NCBI GenBank assembly: GCA_036384915.1
Contig: DASVLJ010000055.1
Coordinates: 1-27,870, forward strand
From: PKWO01 sp036384915
GTDB lineage: Bacteria > Pseudomonadota > Gammaproteobacteria > Burkholderiales > Burkholderiaceae_D
Direction of reading: 5' to 3'
DNA: 27,870 bases
Positions 9,701-17,036 of the stretch are shown here, in pieces. The notes under the pieces were generated by a model. That model was given only the letters and a program-made list of their open reading frames with translations. It made no database searches and was not told the origin of the DNA. The position numbers and the translations under genes were made by a program. How positions within the stretch are numbered: position 1 is the stretch's first letter; each line of letters opens with the position of its first letter.

Positions 9701-10284
9701 GGCGAAATATGCTGCTCGGTCAGCAAGGCCCGCAACTGGCTCGCACCGACCCTGGCCGACAGCACGTAGCGCAATCGGCCGTCGAATTTCACGGGCACCG
9801 AAATCGTGACGGACCGCAAGCCTGCTACCGTCTCCAGGTTCGAAATCTCAACGTCCTGTCCGACCGCGCCGGCAACCAGGCCAGGCGCATCCATCCCCGC
9901 CGGCAGCGCGGCGCCGAACGGCGCATTCGTGGAAAAGACGGCATGCCCCTTGGCGTCGAGCAGGACGATTCCTTCGGCATGAACGTAGTTCAGCAATTCG
10001 ACGGCCTGCTGATAGACCTGATCGTACCTGCCCTCCTTCAAGGCGCGCGAGGTGCTCAGGCCGCGCAGCGAAGCCGCGGTGGATGCCAATTCGCGGTCAA
10101 GCGCCGAGCCGATGGCGCGGCTCACGTCCACCGCGTCTCCGGCGAGCTCGTTTTTCTGGCTGTGGTACAGGCTGAAAATGAAAAAAACGCCGACCGCCGC
10201 GATGGGCAGGACGCAACTGAGCACGATCAGCCACAAGGTGACGCGTATCCCCGGCTTGTAGCGATGATTCTCCTGCATTTTCAT
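6778..10284 (-). CDS. Hybrid sensor histidine kinase (Cache-PAS-HisKA-HATPase-REC-REC-HPt)
   Basis: 1168 residues from ATG 10284, which has GGAGAA at good spacing; an in-frame ATG at 10305 lacks a ribosome site. Membrane segments at about 15-40 and 279-303 enclose a roughly 240-residue periplasmic Cache-like sensor. Then come a HAMP-like linker, a PAS domain (about 370-485), a coiled coil, HisKA with ISHEIRTP (His540), the N box LLNLVGNAIKF, and G boxes DTGIGIP and GGTGLGL. Two receivers follow (Asp829 in LLLDWHMPG, Asp969 in VIMDVQMPV), then a C-terminal HPt (His1110). The HPt motif reads HDLCG, with Cys where Lys or Arg is usual. All phosphorelay residues are present. The GGDEF-EAL gene lies just upstream, with 24 bp between its stop and this start, so they form an operon. 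The target of the relay is unknown. Confidence 0.92.
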   Translation of the reverse strand: MKMQENHRYKPGIRVTLWLIVLSCVLPIAAVGVFFIFSLYHSQKNELAGDAVDVSRAIGSALDRELASTAASLRGLSTSRALKEGRYDQVYQQAVELLNYVHAEGIVLLDAKGHAVFSTNAPFGAALPAGMDAPGLVAGAVGQDVEISNLETVAGLRSVTISVPVKFDGRLRYVLSARVGASQLRALLTEQHISPDWRCSILDKSGVIVARAHHTEQYIGVRASQDFLSKMGESAEGSFDSIALDGVPVLSAYSRAPVSGWTVAIGIPIAELTSGLQETLIGLIFATAAALALGLAVAWYIAGGLGRAIDTIKASALSLIGGAAVEPQPIRVREISEVADAIDTVSRLLDQRTRALEESNATLRESGNALKLAQNTARLGSWYWHAATDAFQASVEVSHIFNIEWTAASGPMQKLLPPNVWHQLRSIFEQVAASGEAAEADLHCARVDGSPIWIHVVGDPEFSDLGAVAGVRGIVQDITARKEAEELLEAARESSQAELERQVAERTQSIAQLNRDLEERTREAEAANASKGAFLATISHEIRTPLNAVVGLSGLLMDSPLDQMQREYVKNISSSAQALRVLIDDVLDFSKIEADALVLERAPFSLNAILKTVAAIASAGTLGKAIEVVIDINSELPDALIGDALRLQQVLLNLVGNAIKFTESGEIVVSAGLLSHVDGRVSLQFSVRDTGIGIPEEKLAHIFEAFVQADTSTSRRFGGTGLGLAICHRLVLLMGGEINVFSEVGKGSEFVFSVTVGLDKKSMVPHASEELRDLNILAADDHPLVRKVLGNLGQSLHWHVTTLESGAQVLEELRRSRSEGRYYDYLLLDWHMPGMDGMETLKQAKTARDITLPLTLLMASAFELDRALAGEEYGDLDGVLAKPVTAAGLYEAISHVHAGEVLQFTPSPLKNAGRLQGMRLLVAEDNDMNQHVIEQILTRAGADVTIAANGFAAVEVLRADQGFDAVIMDVQMPVMDGYAATEAIRNELGLSELPIYALTAHASPHDRDLSRKAGMNGHIVKPIDVDLLFSMLRGRQAALSTDAAPAPPDEAEPAALPELDVAAGLRNFAGQKAKYYELLRGFAQGHGSDAELAFRLYREGDAGGAAKLVHDLCGMAAVLHAARLRSIASDLEKSLRAGAEAGAGFTPLREAMHDLLERIEDQVERPSV

Positions 10285-10308
10285 TACCGTTCTCCGGTAT
10301 TCCATGGT

Positions 10309-12432
10309 TTAGCCCGCCAGCAGACGGTCGAATTCGGCGCGCGGCAGCGGCGCGCTGAACAGGAACCCCTGGAACTCCAGGCACCCATGGTTCGACAGGA
10401 AATCCCTCTGGGCGGCAGTCTCGACGCCCTCCGCAACGACGCTCAAGCGCATGTCCCGCGCCAGCCCGACCACCATCTTGGTAATCGCCGAATCGTCGGG
10501 GTCGGTGATCAGGTTGCGGATGAACGAACGGTCGATCTTCAATTGATCCAGGGGCAGAAGTTTCAGATATGATAACGAAGAATACCCCGTTCCGAAATCG
10601 TCAAGCGATAAACCGATGCCGCGCCGGCGTAGCAAGCGCATCTTGTTGATGGTGTCTTCGACGTTGCTGAGCATCGCGCTCTCCGTGATCTCCAGCTTGA
10701 GCTTGTGCGGGTCCGCGCCGCTGTTGGACACGATGGCGGCAACCTGGTCCACGAAATCGGGCTGGTGAAACTGGCGCGCGCTGACGTTGACGGACAGGCT
10801 CAATTGGCGCATGAGTGGATTCCCGGCCCATTCCGCCAACTGCTCGCAAGCCTTCTCCAGCACCCACAGGCCGAGCGGCAAGATCAATCCCGTCTTCTCG
10901 GCGAGGGGGATGAATTGGTCCGGCAGCACCAGCCCGCGGGCGGGGTCCTGCCAGCGGATCAGGGCCTCCGATCCTATGGTAGCGCCGGCGTCGCTCACCT
11001 GGGGCTGGAAGTGCAGCGTAAATTCGTTGCGGCCGATCGCGCCGCGCAAGGAGTGCTCCAGTTCCGTCCGGGCAAATACCTTGGCCTGCATGGTGGGATC
11101 GAAAAAGCGCAAGGCGTTGCGGCCCGCCGCCTTGGCCTGGTACATCGCCATATCGGCGCGGCGCATCAGATCGTCGGCCGAATCGCCATGTCCGTTGAAA
11201 AGCGCGACGCCGATGCTTGCGCTGCTGTGGGTCTCGAATTCCCCGATCGAAAATGTCGCATTGAGCGCGGCCAGCATCTTTTCGCCGACCCGCTCGGCGT
11301 CGCTGGCCGCTTCGCTCTCGTTGCCGCTCAGGTTCTCCAGCAGGACGACGAATTCGTCGCCGCCCAGGCGGGCCACCGTGTCCCCCTCGCGGACGCAGGC
11401 GCTCAGGCGCTCCGCCACCTGCACCAGGAGACGGTCGCCGTTCTCGTGCCCCAGGGTATCGTTGAGCAGCTTGAATTCGTCGAGATCGATGAACATCAGC
11501 GCCCCGTCGCGCCCGCTGCGCTCGCCCCTGAGCAGGGCGCGCTGCAGGCGGTCCAGCAGCAGCCGGCGGTTGGGCAGGCGGGTCAGGGAATCGTAGAACG
11601 CAAGATGCTCGATCTTGGCTTCGATCGCCTTGCGTTCCGTGATGTCGATCATCGTGCCGACGTAATGCGTGACGCCCCTGCCGTCGGCCTTGACTTCGGT
11701 GATCGTGACCAGCGAGGGAAAAATTTCGCCGTCCTTGCGCCGGTCCCATAGCTCGCCCTGCCAGGAACCCTGCCTGTTCAGGGTATCCCACATCCCGGCG
11801 AAAAAAGCGGCGTCGTGCCGGCCCGACTTCAGCAGGCGCACGTGCTGCCCGGCAACGTCTTCCGCCGAATAGCCCGTCAGGCGCGTGAAGGCGCTATTGA
11901 CCTTGAGGATTCTCTGCTGCGCATCGGTGATCATCATCGCCTGCTGCGACTCGAAAACGATGGCCGATATGCGCGTTTCGGCAACTACGCGGCGCAGTTC
12001 GGCCAGGTCCGTGATGTCGATCAGCGCCAGCCGCACGCCCTGGAAGCTGCCGTGCCTGATCAGGCGCATGCCGTTGATGCGGGCGGAAATGCAGGCGCCG
12101 TTTCTGCGCCGCAGGGTGATTTCGGCGCTATGGGGATGCCCGCCGGTGAGCATGTCGGAAAACAGCTTGCGCCAGTTGGCTCTTTCCTCCGGCGGGACGA
12201 ATTCGGCGAATGCGCAATGCAGCAATTCCTGCCGTTCGTCGCCCAGCAAGGCCGCGCCGTTCATGCTGACATCCGATATCAAGGCCGCCTGGTTCAAGGT
12301 GACGTAGCCTACCGAAGCGAATTCATACAGATCGAGATAGCGGCCTTGGGCCTCTTCCAGGGCCGCCAGCTTGTGCCGCAGTTCATCGTTCTGCACCTCC
12401 AGTTCCGATTGCCGGGTTCGCGGTTCAAGCAT
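10309..12432 (-). CDS. PAS-PAS-GGDEF-EAL cyclic-di-GMP turnover protein
   Basis: 707 residues, no membrane segment or signal peptide. An N-terminal coiled coil (1-30) leads to a PAS domain (about 32-145), then a second PAS with PAC (about 152-268). The GGDEF domain (about 275-440) has an intact RLGGDEF (357-361) and a canonical inhibitory site RxxD (348-351) five residues before it. The EAL domain (about 455-705) has an intact EAL (489-491), DDFGTGYSS (611-619) and KIDRSFI. Both diguanylate cyclase and phosphodiesterase activities are therefore possible, with PAS signals and product inhibition deciding the balance. The start ATG at 12432 has GGGAGAAG upstream. It precedes the hybrid kinase gene in one operon; AT-rich DNA at 12660-12760 is the likely promoter zone. 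Confidence 0.92.
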   Translation of the reverse strand: MLEPRTRQSELEVQNDELRHKLAALEEAQGRYLDLYEFASVGYVTLNQAALISDVSMNGAALLGDERQELLHCAFAEFVPPEERANWRKLFSDMLTGGHPHSAEITLRRRNGACISARINGMRLIRHGSFQGVRLALIDITDLAELRRVVAETRISAIVFESQQAMMITDAQQRILKVNSAFTRLTGYSAEDVAGQHVRLLKSGRHDAAFFAGMWDTLNRQGSWQGELWDRRKDGEIFPSLVTITEVKADGRGVTHYVGTMIDITERKAIEAKIEHLAFYDSLTRLPNRRLLLDRLQRALLRGERSGRDGALMFIDLDEFKLLNDTLGHENGDRLLVQVAERLSACVREGDTVARLGGDEFVVLLENLSGNESEAASDAERVGEKMLAALNATFSIGEFETHSSASIGVALFNGHGDSADDLMRRADMAMYQAKAAGRNALRFFDPTMQAKVFARTELEHSLRGAIGRNEFTLHFQPQVSDAGATIGSEALIRWQDPARGLVLPDQFIPLAEKTGLILPLGLWVLEKACEQLAEWAGNPLMRQLSLSVNVSARQFHQPDFVDQVAAIVSNSGADPHKLKLEITESAMLSNVEDTINKMRLLRRRGIGLSLDDFGTGYSSLSYLKLLPLDQLKIDRSFIRNLITDPDDSAITKMVVGLARDMRLSVVAEGVETAAQRDFLSNHGCLEFQGFLFSAPLPRAEFDRLLAG

Positions 12433-12810
12433 GTCTTCTCCCTGAGCGTGAGCGCCGGGAACCCTTGCCGGCTCACCGCGGCCGGATTTTCGGGAGAAAC
12501 GGCCCGCGCACCCCTTCCGTTTGCAAGGCAGGGGGACGGCGCAGGGACTTGACGGACGATGTGCCAGCTATGCCGTCGGGCCCTTGCCACGCAGGACGGT
12601 TCTTCCAAATCCGGCGAGGGCAAGCCCCGGCTCGGCTTCACTACGCACACAAGATTGTTCGTTGAACGAACTTTTTCGTAATTTTTAGTTAATAAACAAA
12701 AGCAATTGACAGGCTACCAAAAATTATAAGACCCCATTATGATAGCAATCGTCCGATACCACTTGATAAATCGCAAGCCAAGCGGACTTCGATAAGCAAC
12801 ATGACATAAC
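12433..12810. other. Intergenic region between divergent signalling operons
   Basis: No gene seen. 12655-12765 is much more AT-rich than the surroundings and probably holds the minus-strand promoter of the GGDEF-EAL operon, but I cannot fix a -35/-10 pair. GTTCGT-TGA-ACGAAC (12657-12671) is a perfect palindrome followed by five T residues; it could be an operator or a weak plus-strand terminator. Confidence 0.4.
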
Positions 12811-12853
12811 TTGACCTTGATCAAACTGCCGACTATAGCTTTCTCCCTACAAT
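12811..12853 (+). promoter_or_regulatory. FNR-type box with class II promoter for the response regulator
   Basis: TTGAC-CTTG-ATCAA (12811-12824) differs from the FNR/ANR consensus TTGAT-N4-ATCAA at one position. A good -10 hexamer TACAAT lies at 12848-12853. This places the box centre about 41-43 bp before the expected transcription start near 12860, which is the class II activator position. There is no -35 match, as expected for an activated promoter. The leader to the response regulator gene would be about 140-175 nt. Confidence 0.75.
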
Positions 12854-12994
12854 TGGCATGTCGGAACCAGCCAATGCTATGGAAATTGCCGAACAGTGCG
12901 ACATAAGCCCGGAAAGGGCAGGTGTAAGGTTGGAGTAAGAGTAGGAACCGGGGACGGGATCAGGCGCGCTCGACTACATTTTCCATAGAAATAC

Positions 12995-13010
12995 ATCCCC
13001 CATGGGGGAT
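12995..13010. promoter_or_regulatory. Perfect 16-bp palindrome at the first ATG of the response regulator frame
   Basis: ATCCCCCATGGGGGAT is self-complementary and centred on the in-frame ATG at 13002. In RNA it would fold ATCCCC/GGGGAT and hide that ATG, which also lacks a ribosome site. It may be an operator in the leader or an RNA hairpin; either way it argues for initiation at 13035. Confidence 0.4.
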
Positions 13011-13034
13011 AAAACAAAATTTTCGGGATTTGAT

Positions 13035-13676
13035 ATGGACGAGAAAACGATAAATGTCCTGCTCGTGGACGATCATGTGATCGTGCGCAGCGGCGTGCAG
13101 GTCATGCTGGAATCGGATTCCGACATTCGCGTCACCGGACAGGCGGAAAGCGCCCAGGAAGCGCTCGAATTACTGAAAAACGCCTCCTTCGACGTGGCCT
13201 TGATCGACATCTCCTTGCCCGGCCGCAACGGCATCGAGCTCCTGAAGATTCTGCGAACCGACTACCCCCGATTGGCCGTCCTCAAGCTCAGCGCCTATTC
13301 GGAAGATATTTACGCCATCCGCGCCATCCGGTACGGCGCCTCTGGCTACCTGACCAAGGACTGCCCTGCGGGACGGCTGATTGCCGCAGTGAAGACCGCC
13401 GCTGTCGGCGGAAAATCCATCAGCCCCAGCGTCGGCGAAAAGCTGGCCGACATGGTGAGCGGAAAAACGGGCGAAGGGTTCGAAACCCTGTCCGACCGGG
13501 AAATCGAGGTCTTGAAACTGATTGCCAAGGGCGTCGGCCTCAAGGAAATCGCCAGCGCACTGCACCTGAGCCCGCATACCATCACCACTTACCGCGCGCG
13601 AATCCTCAGGAAAACCGGCATCAACGGCAATGCCAACCTGGCTATCTTCGCCAAGGAAGCCGGCCTGATCAACTGA
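13035..13676 (+). CDS. NarL/FixJ-family response regulator
   Basis: 213 residues from ATG 13035, where the typical receiver N-terminus INVLLVDDH begins; an in-frame ATG at 13002 has no ribosome site and sits in a palindrome, but cannot be excluded. The receiver has Asp12/Asp13, phospho-acceptor Asp58 (ALIDISLPG), Ser86 and Lys108. The C-terminal LuxR-type HTH (about 150-205) reads LSDREIEVLKLIAKG and then EIASALHLSPHTITTYR. It is a DNA-binding two-component regulator; no histidine kinase is adjacent, so its partner is elsewhere or is the hybrid kinase encoded divergently at 6778-10284. The FNR-type promoter at 12811-12853 indicates induction at low oxygen. The gene is followed 287 bp later by a CRP/FNR regulator on the same strand. 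Confidence 0.9.
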   Translation: MDEKTINVLLVDDHVIVRSGVQVMLESDSDIRVTGQAESAQEALELLKNASFDVALIDISLPGRNGIELLKILRTDYPRLAVLKLSAYSEDIYAIRAIRYGASGYLTKDCPAGRLIAAVKTAAVGGKSISPSVGEKLADMVSGKTGEGFETLSDREIEVLKLIAKGVGLKEIASALHLSPHTITTYRARILRKTGINGNANLAIFAKEAGLIN

Positions 13677-13782
13677 ACCTGCCTATGAGGCGGAAAGCCG
13701 CCGCACAGGCCGCACGGGGCTCCACCGCCATCGCACCGCCTACGGACGCCAGATCCGGCTTCGGCCCGCCCCGCCCGATCAA

Positions 13783-13798
13783 GTAGGGAAAACCCTAC
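13783..13798. promoter_or_regulatory. Palindrome upstream of the CRP/FNR-family gene
   Basis: GTAGGG-AAAA-CCCTAC is a perfect 6-bp inverted repeat with a 4-nt spacer, 165 bp before the regulator gene. No T-run follows, so it is more like an operator than a terminator. It could be a site for the neighbouring NarL-type regulator; that is inference. The rest of 13677-13963 shows only a small GC-rich hairpin after the response regulator gene (13689-13702). Confidence 0.35.
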
Positions 13799-13963
13799 AC
13801 GTAACTGTCCCCCCTAGTACTACGCCAAATGTCTGCCCCTCAGCGATAGCCTGCAAGGTCCGCATACCGGATACTGATCTCGCACTACAGCCAAACCGAT
13901 TCACACGGAGCAGCACATCGGGCCGTCGAGGCGCCGATAGCACTTTCAGGCAAGGAGCCACAC

Positions 13964-14821
13964 ATGTCAGCAGCCCAGCAAACGTCGGTATCCACGACCA
14001 CCCATCGGACGGCACCGCAGCAAATCCGCGCCATCCCGACAGATTCCGCCCGTTCACCCCTGTGGTCATCCCTGGATGAGGTCTTCAAACTGCTACACAT
14101 TCCCTTGACCAATACCCAGGCCGGCCGGGAATTGCGCTTCCAGCACATATGCGTCAAAGCGGGCCAGCGCGTGCATACGGCCGACGAGAAGTTCGAATCG
14201 CTGCACGTGGTCAATTCCGGCTTCCTGAAGACGGCTTCGATCGACGAGCACGGCAACGAGCAGGTCATCGGCTTCCCGATGAAGGGCGACGTGCTCGGCA
14301 TTGAGAGCGTCTGCACCAAGCGCTACCCCTGGGAATGCGTGGCGTTGACCGACTGCAATTTGATCGTGATTCCCTATCAGACCCTGATGGGGCTGTGCCG
14401 CGAAAGCGAAGACATCCAGAACGCCGCGTTCAACCTCCTGAGCCGCGATCTGCAGCATTCCCAAACCACCATCAATATGCTGGGCGTGCCCAACGCCGAA
14501 ATCCGCGTGGCGCGCTTCCTGGTGCACCTTGCCGAACGTTACGGCGAGCTGGGCTATTCCCGCACCATGTTCAACCTGCAGATGACGCGCCAGGAGATCG
14601 GCAACTATCTCGGCCTGTCGCTCGAGACCGTCAGCCGCGCATTCTCGGCGCTCAACGAGGTCGGCTTGATCAGCGTCGATCAACGCGCGATCCAGGTCAA
14701 CGAACTCGACGTGCTGAAAATGATGCGCCGCATCCCGGCTTCGCGCCTGCAAGGACGGACCTTGCAGCGCATGAAAAAGGCCGATGCGGCACATCATTCG
14801 GCTCAAGCGGCGTTCAGCTGA
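13964..14821 (+). CDS. CRP/FNR-family transcriptional regulator without an FNR iron-sulfur cluster motif
   Basis: 285 residues; AAGGAG lies 7 bases before the ATG. The cyclic-nucleotide-binding-type beta roll spans about 55-165, the long dimer helix about 150-175, and the HTH about 205-245. The recognition helix reads LETVSRAFSAL (220-230), with Glu221, Ser224 and Arg225 at the positions FNR uses to read TTGAT. The N-terminal 50 residues contain no cysteine, so the C-x2/3-C cluster that makes FNR oxygen-sensitive is absent; cysteines occur at 63, 117, 125, 131 and 145 only. This fits the Dnr/FixK-like branch that recognises FNR boxes but senses another signal or none. Four matching boxes lie within 5 kb. 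No full box is seen in its own upstream region. Confidence 0.88.
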   Translation: MSAAQQTSVSTTTHRTAPQQIRAIPTDSARSPLWSSLDEVFKLLHIPLTNTQAGRELRFQHICVKAGQRVHTADEKFESLHVVNSGFLKTASIDEHGNEQVIGFPMKGDVLGIESVCTKRYPWECVALTDCNLIVIPYQTLMGLCRESEDIQNAAFNLLSRDLQHSQTTINMLGVPNAEIRVARFLVHLAERYGELGYSRTMFNLQMTRQEIGNYLGLSLETVSRAFSALNEVGLISVDQRAIQVNELDVLKMMRRIPASRLQGRTLQRMKKADAAHHSAQAAFS

Positions 14822-14853
14822 ACGAGCTTAACCGAACGAGTTGAGCGGGCCGT

Positions 14854-14869
14854 AGCGGATTTATCCGCT
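14854..14869. terminator. Hairpin between convergent genes
   Basis: AGCGGAT-TT-ATCCGCT lies in the 80-bp gap between the stops of the CRP/FNR gene and the nicotinate phosphoribosyltransferase gene. It is followed by two more copies of GATCCGC. There is no T-run, so termination is only suggested by position. Confidence 0.3.
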
Positions 14870-14901
14870 GCGATCCGCTGTGATCCGCCGCGCTATTCGT
14901 C

Positions 14902-16287
14902 TTATTCGTTTTCGAAGCCCCAGACTATCCCGTCTTCCTCCGCAATCGCCCGTTGGCGCGCGTCGGCCTGCCGCGCCAGGGCATGCAGCGAATCGGCCAC
15001 GTCCACGCCGTAGGGCGGTGCTCCGTGCAGGGAGCGCACCTCCTTGGGCAAGGATGCCAGTTGCACCTTTACCCGCTCCCGAATCGAAGCCAGCGGCGGT
15101 AACGGCGCCGTCAATGTTCCGCTGCGCATAACGGGCTGCAACAGGGGAATGCCGGGTAGGGTGTCGTCATGCATGCCCAGCGTGTCGCCCGTCATCACGC
15201 CCTGGGCATTGAGCGCGCGGAACACCTGCTTGCGGCCCGGCCAGGCGGTTTTGCTGCGCGAGCGCCTGCGCTGCGGCGCGCCGGCGTATTCCACCAGCAT
15301 GTAGGCGCAATCCAGGAATGGCGCATCGGAAGACGTATTCAGGCGCGGTCCGACCCCGAAGCCGGCGATCGGCGCGCCGCGCGCGACCAGCGAATGGATG
15401 GCGTACTCGTCGAGATTGCCGCCGACGAAGACGCCGATATCGCGGCAATCGCCATCGTCGAGAATCTTGCGCGCCCTGGAAGACGAGGTTTCCAGATTCC
15501 CGCAGTCTATTCTCACCGCCTTGATTCGAACGCCCTCCGCTTCCAGCCAACGCGCGGCCCGCACCGCCTGTACGGCCCCGCGCTCGGTATCATAGGTGTC
15601 GATCAGCAGCGTGGCGCTCTCGGGAAATGCCCGCGCAAAGGCGGCAAACGCGTCGATCTCGTGCTCATGCGCCTGCACGAAAGCATGCGTCATGGCACCC
15701 GACACGGGGATGCCGAACAACTCCGCGGCGATGGCCGTCGCGGTGCCGTCGAACCCGGCCAGGTAGCTGGCGCGCGCCGAAAAAAGCGCCGCCTCGCCGC
15801 CGTGCGCGCGATTCAGGCCGGAATCGATCAAGGGCTTCCCGCCCGCGGCCATCACGCAACGCGCCGCCTTCGACGCAACCAGCGTCTGGTAGTGAAGCAG
15901 GTTCATGATTCTGCTTCCGGCCAGCTGCGCTTCGCGCAGGGGCGCCGTGATCCGCAACACCGGCTCGTTCGGAAAAAAAACCGTGCCTTCGGGCATGGCG
16001 TCAAGGTCGCCGGTAAAACGCAAATCGCGCAACGAGTCGATGAAATCGCCGTCGAATCGCCCCGAGGAAGCCAGCCACTCCAGATCTTCGGCTTCGCATC
16101 GGAGGCCTCGCAAATGACCGACGGCCTGCTCCAGCCCGGCGGCCAGCAGGAAATGCCGAGCGGCAGGCAGGTCGCGTACAACAAACTCGAACGTCGCCGT
16201 ATCGTTCATCCCGCGCCGGTAATATGCCTGCAGCATGGCGAACTCATAGAGGTCGCTCAACAGCACGCGTTCACTGAAATGCCTCAT
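14902..16287 (-). CDS. pncB: Nicotinate phosphoribosyltransferase
   Basis: 461 residues. It makes nicotinate mononucleotide from nicotinate and PRPP with ATP hydrolysis, the entry step of the Preiss-Handler NAD salvage route in the cytoplasm. Family landmarks are LSDLYEFAML at the N-terminus (10-19), SGLNRAHGGEAALFSARASY (156-175), GAMTHAFVQ (197-205, with His201 at the conserved position expected to be phosphorylated), LLIDTYDTERG (227-237) and FVGGNLDEYAI. The length fits the longer bacterial type. An FNR-type box lies about 60 bp upstream of the start, and the gene is embedded among low-oxygen functions, so NAD supply under oxygen limitation is the likely context. The start ATG 16287 has only a weak ribosome site (GCGGAT), but no better start is seen. 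Confidence 0.92.
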   Translation of the reverse strand: MRHFSERVLLSDLYEFAMLQAYYRRGMNDTATFEFVVRDLPAARHFLLAAGLEQAVGHLRGLRCEAEDLEWLASSGRFDGDFIDSLRDLRFTGDLDAMPEGTVFFPNEPVLRITAPLREAQLAGSRIMNLLHYQTLVASKAARCVMAAGGKPLIDSGLNRAHGGEAALFSARASYLAGFDGTATAIAAELFGIPVSGAMTHAFVQAHEHEIDAFAAFARAFPESATLLIDTYDTERGAVQAVRAARWLEAEGVRIKAVRIDCGNLETSSSRARKILDDGDCRDIGVFVGGNLDEYAIHSLVARGAPIAGFGVGPRLNTSSDAPFLDCAYMLVEYAGAPQRRRSRSKTAWPGRKQVFRALNAQGVMTGDTLGMHDDTLPGIPLLQPVMRSGTLTAPLPPLASIRERVKVQLASLPKEVRSLHGAPPYGVDVADSLHALARQADARQRAIAEEDGIVWGFENE

Positions 16288-16319
16288 GATCGTATCCGCA
16301 TTTGCCTTTCCATCTGCAG

Positions 16320-16358
16320 GTTATGCGCCCGCTAAAATGAGGCCTTGACGGAAGTCAA
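16320..16358 (-). promoter_or_regulatory. FNR-type box upstream of pncB
   Basis: TTGAC-GGAA-GTCAA (16345-16358) is a perfect inverted repeat with the FNR half-site variant TTGAC on both sides. A -10-like CATAAC on the minus strand (16325-16320) puts the box at roughly -39 to -42, close to the class II position. The rest of 16288-16505 shows no gene. Confidence 0.6.
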
Positions 16359-16505
16359 TCCGCATGCGTTGAACGGCACGCGGCGGCTCGCAAGCGAAAC
16401 CGCCATCCGGGCCGAACGCGGAGTCATTGCGCGCACGCGTACGTGTAGCACGCAGAGCGCTGCAGGCTCCGGGATCGGCTTGTGCGGCAATTCTCAAACA
16501 ACCTG

Positions 16506-17006
16506 CTAAACCGGCGCCGCCTCAAAGGCCAGCTCATGCGCCACGGCGTTGGCAAACGTCCTCAACTTCGCCGAGGACAGGCCGCTTTCGATTTCCGCAT
16601 CCGTCAGGACAAGCCTGGCCGCCAGCGTCCGGTCGCAGAGCTGCGCCATATGTTCCAGCGCCTTGTTCCCTCCCGTTCCGCCCATGGTGCAGAATCCCGC
16701 GATGCGCTTGAAGCGGTCGCGGTTTTCCAGGATGTAGGTACGCACCGGCGAGGACATGTCGCTGGCCCAGACAGGGGTGGCGATCACGGCCATCTCGTAG
16801 CCGGCAAGGTCTTTTCCCGATGTGCGAATGGACGGATGGCGCCGCATCAGCACATCGAACAGGGAACGGGCATATCCGGCTTTTCCTTCGCGGCTGCGCT
16901 CTTCGTGTATCTCCTCGACGTCGCAAGGAAGATACTGCCTCAGTTCTTCCGCCGCGCGCCGCGTCATGCCGGTGCGCGAATAATAGACAAGCAAAATATT
17001 CGACAT
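16506..17006 (-). CDS. Flavodoxin-like protein
   Basis: 166 residues. The N-terminal strand and FMN phosphate loop read LLVYYSRTGMTRRAA (about 5-19), matching the S/T-x-T-G-x-T flavodoxin motif. TPVWASDMSSPVRTY (about 77-91) and CTMGGTGGNKAL (about 106-117) match the two flavin-contact loops of the flavodoxin/NAD(P)H quinone reductase fold. It is expected to bind FMN and carry electrons or reduce quinones in the cytoplasm; the partner is unknown. The ribosome site AAAGGAG is strong. It starts 30 bp after the phasin stop on the same strand, so the two share the FNR-box promoter at 17597-17637. Confidence 0.82.
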   Translation of the reverse strand: MSNILLVYYSRTGMTRRAAEELRQYLPCDVEEIHEERSREGKAGYARSLFDVLMRRHPSIRTSGKDLAGYEMAVIATPVWASDMSSPVRTYILENRDRFKRIAGFCTMGGTGGNKALEHMAQLCDRTLAARLVLTDAEIESGLSSAKLRTFANAVAHELAFEAAPV

Positions 17007-17036
17007 ATCAATCGCTCCTTTCTACAACACCATGAC

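Noticed and set aside
8665..10572. 635-residue plus-strand ORF opposite the hybrid kinase
   Set aside because: Antisense shadow; the minus-strand protein has all kinase, receiver and HPt motifs.
12761..12778. TTGAT followed by CGCAA near the response regulator promoter
   Set aside because: Only one half matches the FNR consensus; the full box at 12811 explains the promoter better.
15169..16335. Plus-strand ORF opposite pncB
   Set aside because: Shadow of a clearly recognised enzyme on the other strand.
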